DNA of 64,000 bases from an uncultured Lachnospiraceae bacterium (GTDB lineage: Bacteria; Bacillota; Clostridia; Lachnospirales; Lachnospiraceae): assembly GCA_910586125.1 (NCBI GenBank), contig CAJUHP010000011.1, positions 1 to 64,000 of the forward strand, in the 5' to 3' direction. Numbering within the stretch: position 1 is the first letter of the stretch; each line of letters opens with the position of its first letter. Under the pieces are notes generated by a model. The model did not search any database. It had not been told where the DNA came from and saw only the letters and a program-made list of their open reading frames with translations. This document shows, in pieces, positions 59,268 through 64,000 of the stretch. The position numbers were made by a program, and so were the translations under genes.

Positions 59268-61529
59268 ATGAAACATGTCAGAATATTCTACAGAATGCTG
59301 CCGGCGCTTTTGACTTGCGTCATACTGGCGCTTGGCGGCTGCGGGAAGGGCAGCTCTTTGGACCAGAAGCCTGGCAGCGGCGATGATATCGTATCGGAAC
59401 TGAAGGAACAGATGGCATATAAAGACATGCGCTATCTTCCAGAGTTTACCGACACGACAAACACCTACGGCGTTATGGGCTCCACGGGCCTTGGTTTTGT
59501 GAACGATACCTTTTATTTATTGGAACGCAGGAGCGGGAATGCCGGCGGCTTTTACTCCATATCCGGCGGAAGGATCGTCGCATATCATCCGGAGGACGGG
59601 AAAGAAACCGTACTGTGGGATGAGGAGGGGAAGGAGGAGAGGATCGTCACAGCGGCCCCGCTGGCTGACGGTTCGGTTCTTATTCTGCTCAGCATGCGGG
59701 AAGGCGGCTATCGGTACTGTAAGCTGGATGCAGGGGGGAATGAAAGCTTTTCCGCAGAGCATCCCAGCGAGAGCATCGAAAGCGGCGGCGGCAATGATGA
59801 GAGTTTCTTGCGGTTTAAAATGGCGGCCGACTTCCAGGGCCGGGGCTATCTGCTGGCGGAAGGCAAGATCGTCCTTTTTGACGAACAAGGCGAAATTTCG
59901 GGCAAGATCGATCTGGGCCAGAAAAGGGTGAGAAATATCGTCTGTGCCGGCGACGGCAAGGTATACATATTGGAATCCATGTCGAGCGAACTTATTTTGC
60001 TGGATTTTGAGAAGTCCAGCCTGGGAACCTCCTCGTATCGGCCTTTGAAATATGTGCAGAATGTAGCAGGAACTGCGGGTGCGGCGGATATTTTAGTGTG
60101 TGACGGAACGACCGTTTACCGGTACGGTTTTGAAGAAAAAAATCTGAATCCGCTGTTTGATTTGTCGGACAGTCTGATCGCGGATGCCTCCTGTATCGAC
60201 ATGATAGGAGAGCTGTCGGACGGGCGGATGTTTTTGTTTTTGCGAGACGAGAGGCAGAGCAAATCGGAGACGGCGCTTCTCACTCCCAAGCCTCTCTCTG
60301 AATGCACGGACATGAAGGTGGTGACATTGGGTGTAATCTTTCCGTACTCCAGCCTGATAGAAGACGTGGCCGCCTTTAACCGGTCGAATGAGGACTTTTC
60401 CATAAGTATTGTCAATTACATGATCGGTGAAAGAACGTTTGCCGAGGCGGTCGAAGCGCTCAAGCTGGATATTTCCGTGGGGAAGGGACCGGACATGTAT
60501 GATTTAAGCCGTCTGGATGAGCTGGAACCGCTGTTTGCCGCCGGCTGTTTTACAGATCTGTCGGATTATCTGGAAAGCAGCCGGCAGTACAAGCGGGAGG
60601 ACTTTATCGAGCAGGCTATGGATGTCTTTACCTATCAGGATCAGTTGTTTGCCATACCGAAATATTTTCAGCTTTACACGATTGTGGGCAGCGCGGATGT
60701 CGTCGGGCAGAAGATGGGGTGGAATTTGGAGGACATCAAAGAGATCGTTGAAAAATACCCGGATGCGATGATTTTTGAGAGCGTTCCCAGCTCGCACATG
60801 CTGGAGGCGTGCGCCCGCAATATGTTTGATACGTTTGTGGATTTAGATAAGAAAAAAGCCAACTTTGATTCCGCAGAATATATTGAATTTCTGGATTTTT
60901 TGAAAAATCTGCCGGACAACTTCGGCGAGAAGGAGGAGAACGAATACCAGACGAACGGGGATTTGTGGCTGCAGGAGAAAAAGGCGCTGCTTTCTTACCG
61001 GTCGATCCAAAAGATGTCGGATCTGCAGTTCCTTCGAGCTGTATTTGGAGGATCGTATACCTGTATTGGCTATCCCTCCCCTGACAGAACCCCGGACTGC
61101 ATCATATCCGGTCAGAACGCCTATGCCGTTTCCGTCAATTCAGCCAATAAAGACAGGGCTTGGAAGTTTATTGAGTGGCTTCATTTGACACAGGGCGAAG
61201 AAAGATATGACGAGTTTCTCCAGGAGGGTTTTCCCACAAGGAAGGACGTCTTTGAAGAAAAGATGGAACAGGCCGTACGGGAAAGCCGGGGCGGAGCGCA
61301 GACTTTGAGCGATGGGGAGACATGGGTGAATTTTCATGAATCCACGCCCGAAGAGGTGGAGCTGATTCGTTCCCTGATCGCGTGTGCGAAACCGGATAAA
61401 AGCGCGGAGCAGGCGATTCTGGATATCATGGTTGAGGAGGCTTCCTATCTGTTCGGCGGCGGCAAATCGGCAGAAGAAGTGGCAGAGGTGACGCAGAACC
61501 GCGTGCAGCTTTATCTGGACGAGAAATAA
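59268..61529 (+). CDS. propeller-like plus extracellular solute-binding lipoprotein
   Basis: The 753-residue lipoprotein precursor has a hydrophobic signal and lipobox LGGC (Cys about 25). Residues about 50-340 read as repeated strand pairs (LLERRSGN, RYCKLDAGG, KVYILESMSSELILLDFEKS) that look like a beta-propeller. Residues about 350-750 are a family 1 solute-binding fold: VTLGVIFPYSSLIEDVAAFN, SVGKGPDMYDLS, FAIPKYFQLYTIVGS, and KDRAWKFIEWL near the C-terminus. Such propeller-SBP fusions occur in Lachnospiraceae, often without adjacent permeases, as here. It may act as a sensor or a shared sugar-binding protein. The ligand is unknown. Confidence 0.83.
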   Translation: MKHVRIFYRMLPALLTCVILALGGCGKGSSLDQKPGSGDDIVSELKEQMAYKDMRYLPEFTDTTNTYGVMGSTGLGFVNDTFYLLERRSGNAGGFYSISGGRIVAYHPEDGKETVLWDEEGKEERIVTAAPLADGSVLILLSMREGGYRYCKLDAGGNESFSAEHPSESIESGGGNDESFLRFKMAADFQGRGYLLAEGKIVLFDEQGEISGKIDLGQKRVRNIVCAGDGKVYILESMSSELILLDFEKSSLGTSSYRPLKYVQNVAGTAGAADILVCDGTTVYRYGFEEKNLNPLFDLSDSLIADASCIDMIGELSDGRMFLFLRDERQSKSETALLTPKPLSECTDMKVVTLGVIFPYSSLIEDVAAFNRSNEDFSISIVNYMIGERTFAEAVEALKLDISVGKGPDMYDLSRLDELEPLFAAGCFTDLSDYLESSRQYKREDFIEQAMDVFTYQDQLFAIPKYFQLYTIVGSADVVGQKMGWNLEDIKEIVEKYPDAMIFESVPSSHMLEACARNMFDTFVDLDKKKANFDSAEYIEFLDFLKNLPDNFGEKEENEYQTNGDLWLQEKKALLSYRSIQKMSDLQFLRAVFGGSYTCIGYPSPDRTPDCIISGQNAYAVSVNSANKDRAWKFIEWLHLTQGEERYDEFLQEGFPTRKDVFEEKMEQAVRESRGGAQTLSDGETWVNFHESTPEEVELIRSLIACAKPDKSAEQAILDIMVEEASYLFGGGKSAEEVAEVTQNRVQLYLDEK

Positions 61530-61635
61530 AAGCGGCCGATGCGAAGCAGGCAGGAGCAAACAACAGCATACGCCCGCCGTCAAAGAGAGACATGGCGGCG
61601 AGCGCATCATCCGATCGCGTTTGGCGATGGGTCTT

Positions 61636-62523
61636 TTACAGTAAGATCCGCCCCTGTCCCCGAACGATGTTCTGCGTGATTTGGCAGAAGCGTACGGCCT
61701 CCTTGTTTTCCGGCAGGCAATGCGCGCCGTAATGATGTACCTCCGGATATACAAAGGGGATCATAGCCAGGTTCTGCTCCGCCTGCCCTGACAGCGGCGG
61801 CACGACGGCCAGCCCATAGCCGGCTCGAACATACTCATAAATGACCGGTATGGATTCCGCGGACAGGAGAAGCTTTTTTTCATGGTTGATCTCCAAATAA
61901 TGAAACAGCCGGCGCAGAACAGGGAACCCCTGCGCCTGATGGCAGATAAACAGCGGGTAATGGCAAAGATCCTGCGCCGTCACGGTGCTTTTGCCGGACA
62001 GATCATGATTTTTCGGCATGATGCAGGCCGGTCCGGTCGTGTACAGATCAAAATACATATGCTCTCCGATCTCTTCATTGGACGGGGCAAAAACGACATC
62101 CCGGCGGCCCATAAAAAGCTGGCTGTAGATTTCTGCCATATCGCAGATATGAAGGCGCGGAAAGACATGAGGCGCCTGCCGGCGGTACTCGTCCAAAACT
62201 TCCGGAAGCATGCGCAGGGGCCCGTCTGCGCTGTATGCAATTTCAAGATTCTGCGAATAGTTGTTCGCGGCGTTCCAGGCCCGGTTCAGCGATTGTTCCA
62301 TGTGCTCCAGCATATCCTGGGCATCGACATAAAAACAGCGTCCGGCCGGCGTCAGACTGACGCTGCGGCTGCTTCGGTCAAACAGCCGCAGACCGACCTC
62401 GCTTTCCAGGCACTTGATCTGCCGGCTGATGCTTGGCTGCGTCAGAAACAATTGTTTTGCTGCCTCGCTGAAATTTAAAGTGCGGGCCAACGTAATGAAA
62501 CATTTTAATTGATGGATATTCAA
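61636..62523 (-). CDS. LysR family transcriptional regulator
   Basis: The 295-residue protein has the winged helix-turn-helix at about 1-60 (NFSEAAKQLFLTQPSISRQIKCLESEVGLRLFDR). A linker helix and the two-lobed effector-binding domain follow (SAESIPVIYEYVRAGYGLAVVPP). ATG 62523 lies 179 bases from the divergent flavoprotein gene, the classic layout for a LysR regulator acting on its neighbour, probably in response to the electron acceptor or a metabolite. The C-terminus is normal for the family. Confidence 0.93.
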   Translation of the reverse strand: MNIHQLKCFITLARTLNFSEAAKQLFLTQPSISRQIKCLESEVGLRLFDRSSRSVSLTPAGRCFYVDAQDMLEHMEQSLNRAWNAANNYSQNLEIAYSADGPLRMLPEVLDEYRRQAPHVFPRLHICDMAEIYSQLFMGRRDVVFAPSNEEIGEHMYFDLYTTGPACIMPKNHDLSGKSTVTAQDLCHYPLFICHQAQGFPVLRRLFHYLEINHEKKLLLSAESIPVIYEYVRAGYGLAVVPPLSGQAEQNLAMIPFVYPEVHHYGAHCLPENKEAVRFCQITQNIVRGQGRILL

Positions 62524-62588
62524 ATAGACTTCCCCCCTCTCTAAAGCCGCATCTATGCAAATCTTTTATATATCATAGCATTTATTCA

Positions 62589-62618
62589 TTGGGAAATCAA
62601 ACACGTCTTTGTTATAAT
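62589..62618 (+). promoter_or_regulatory. promoter of the flavoprotein gene, LysR intergenic region
   Basis: TTGGGA (62589-62594) and TATAAT (62613-62618) have an 18-base spacer. Just upstream, ATGCAAATC and CATAGCAT (about 62553-62582) form an imperfect dyad that could be part of the LysR operator. Confidence 0.6.
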
Positions 62619-62702
62619 GAAAACAACCCCCAAGTATAAAACTTTTGTCCGGCCGCGGCCTGTTGTGGCAAAAAGCCGGGCAAAGGATGAAAGGAGATTG
62701 AT

Positions 62703-64000
62703 ATGGGAACCAAAATAACAAGACGTGATTTTTTGAAAGGTACGGCTCTGGGCGCAGTCAGCGCAGCCGCAGCCGGTATCCTGGGCGGATGTGCAAAGGA
62801 AAGCTCCGCCTCTGAAAAAGAAAGCACCACCGGCAAAGAGAGCACGGCCTCCAGCCAGGAAAGCTCTACCGCCGGCAAGGAAACCGTCGCTTCCGGCACC
62901 TACATTCCCGGCACCTATTCGGCAACTGCGCAGGGAATCGGAACGGTGACTGTAACCATGACGTTTGACGCGGAGAAGATCACCGACGTCGTTGTGGATG
63001 TGTCCCAGGAGACCCCCGATATCGGAGGCAAGTACGGCGATGAACTGGCGAAAATGATTCTGACAGCTCAAAGCGCCGAGATCGACACAATCAGCGGCGC
63101 CACCACCACTGCCAGCGCCGCCGCCAAGGCCGCCGCCTCCTGTATTGCGCAGGCGAAGGGAGAGGAAGTAAAAACCGACAGCTCGGCTTCCGCCGATTTT
63201 ACGGTGCCGCCCGCTCTGACAGCGGAAGAAGTAAAAGCCAGTTCCTGCGAGCTGGGAGCCATCACGCCCGACGAGATAAAAGAGTTTGAAGTCGTGGTAG
63301 TCGGCGCCGGCGCAGCCGGTGTTCCTGCCGCAGGTTTTGCCGCGGAGGCCGGCGTCAAGGTAGCTTTGCTGCAGAGAGAGGCCAGCGTTGTCTCTCAGGG
63401 CAACTGCGGTTCTGCCATCATCAAATCCCGTTCTACTGAGGCCGGCATCCGCAAGTGGGTTCACCACACGAACGGACTCAATGACTGGCGTTCGGATACC
63501 CGTCTTTTACAGGCATATGCCGATCATTCAGAAGAGGCTTTGATCTGGTATTTAAACCGCGCCGGCCTGACGGCGGAGACGGAGTACGGCGACGGCTCCA
63601 AGATTGACGACAACGCCCGCTGCAGCGAGCTGCTGAACAACGGCAACGGCATGTTTGCATTTATGAGCACCAGCCAGGATCTCACAGGAATGTGGAGCGA
63701 TCGTCTGGACAGCTATGATTACGGCGACGACCACTGCTATTTTATGGCTCCCTGGATCGGCCCCAAGCCTCAAAATGTCGGCAACACCCTCCAGCTTGTT
63801 CTGGACAACGTGGCCTCCCAATGCTCAAACCTAGAGATTTTCTACAGTATGCCGGCTGTTCAGCTTGTGACGGACGGAGGGAAAGTCACCGGTGTCATCG
63901 CCAAAAACGCAGACGGCAAATACATTCAGTTTAACGCGGCCAAAGGCGTGATTCTGGCTACGGGCGACTACATGAACAACGACGCCATGGTTGCGCGCTG
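62703..64000 (+). CDS. secreted FMN-binding/FAD-binding reductase (fumarate reductase-like), 3' end outside window
   Basis: ATG 62703 after AAAGGAGA opens a frame without stop to the window end (432 complete codons visible). A twin-arginine signal (TRRDFLKGTALG) runs into a lipobox LGGC, so this is an exported lipoprotein. After a Ser/Glu/Thr linker comes an FMN-binding domain (about 62-145) with DTISGATTT, the ApbE flavinylation motif; T134 is the predicted site. The Rossmann GAGAAG (from G201) begins a FAD_binding_2/fumarate reductase flavoprotein domain. This is the layout of urocanate and fumarate reductases and of the large family of gut-bacterial flavoprotein reductases that use organic acceptors. 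The substrate-binding part is only partly in the window. Confidence 0.92.
   Translation, partial: MGTKITRRDFLKGTALGAVSAAAAGILGGCAKESSASEKESTTGKESTASSQESSTAGKETVASGTYIPGTYSATAQGIGTVTVTMTFDAEKITDVVVDVSQETPDIGGKYGDELAKMILTAQSAEIDTISGATTTASAAAKAAASCIAQAKGEEVKTDSSASADFTVPPALTAEEVKASSCELGAITPDEIKEFEVVVVGAGAAGVPAAGFAAEAGVKVALLQREASVVSQGNCGSAIIKSRSTEAGIRKWVHHTNGLNDWRSDTRLLQAYADHSEEALIWYLNRAGLTAETEYGDGSKIDDNARCSELLNNGNGMFAFMSTSQDLTGMWSDRLDSYDYGDDHCYFMAPWIGPKPQNVGNTLQLVLDNVASQCSNLEIFYSMPAVQLVTDGGKVTGVIAKNADGKYIQFNAAKGVILATGDYMNNDAMVAR

Noticed and set aside
1..64000. CRISPR array, prophage, intact insertion sequence or rRNA
   Set aside because: No regularly spaced direct repeats of CRISPR type, no phage structural genes, no full-length transposase and no rRNA sequence were seen.

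Overview
The window looks like chromosomal DNA from a Gram-positive anaerobe of the class Clostridia, most likely a gut Lachnospiraceae member. Pointers are the rpmG-secE-nusG-rplK-rplA-rplJ-rplL cluster, a TM1266-type iron-only-hydrogenase regulator, LL-diaminopimelate aminotransferase beside dapF, gatCAB, a pseudo-receiver ANTAR protein beside a type I glutamine synthetase, an M60 mucin-type peptidase, and lipoproteins with Gram-positive style lipoboxes. Promoters are sigma-A-like (TTGACA/TATAAT, 17-bp spacer) and ribosome binding sites are strong AGGAGG types. Genus and species cannot be read from the sequence alone.

Layout. 1-747: 3' part of an Rpn/PD-(D/E)XK nuclease. 949-14171: a tightly overlapping envelope operon (GATase-like membrane protein, ABC-2 exporter, coiled-coil membrane protein, MoxR ATPase, DUF58 protein, a 1549-residue protein with three vWA domains, phosphohexomutase). 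14242-18162: HAAS/DUF1700 membrane protein, a 54-residue Asn-rich protein, rhodanese, rRNA methyltransferase-rdgB-phosphodiesterase operon, tRNA-Gly. 18201-22468: structured leader with a terminator, TM1266-type regulator, an SsuABC/ThiXYZ-like ABC transporter, and a convergent M23 peptidase. 22815-23338: tRNA-His, Gln, Lys and Leu. 23339-26140: gene-poor, decayed stretch with remnants of an IS1182-like transposase, a helicase and a GDP-fucose synthase, plus one intact metallo-beta-lactamase-fold gene. 26302-33318: a two-gene secreted locus, a dockerin-bearing M60 metallopeptidase followed by a membrane-anchored protein with a cohesin-like domain. 33466-36933: ribosomal protein/secE/nusG block with L11 and L10 leaders; it is not followed by rpoB. 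37029-41227: MscS channel, typA, argG (minus strand). 41389-44049: C39-like cysteine protein, glutamine synthetase, ANTAR regulator. 44108-49508: dapF-dapL-gatC-gatA-gatB. 49568-59014: acetyltransferase, GH29 alpha-L-fucosidase, CorC/CNNM protein, GT8 glycosyltransferase, a large unassigned carbohydrate-active-looking protein, and a YyaL/DUF255 protein. 59180-64000: propeller-plus-solute-binding lipoprotein, LysR regulator, and a divergent secreted FMN/FAD reductase cut by the window edge.

How the parts work together. The first operon is a MoxR/DUF58/vWA chaperone-type envelope system joined to an ABC exporter. The M60/cohesin locus, the fucosidase, GT8 and the 792-residue protein point to host-glycan (mucin) use. 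The LysR/flavoprotein pair points to use of an organic electron acceptor outside the membrane. The rest is core translation, lysine/cell-wall and nitrogen metabolism. The most interesting candidates are the cohesin/dockerin peptidase pair, the structured leader before the TM1266 gene, the triple-vWA protein and the 792-residue protein.
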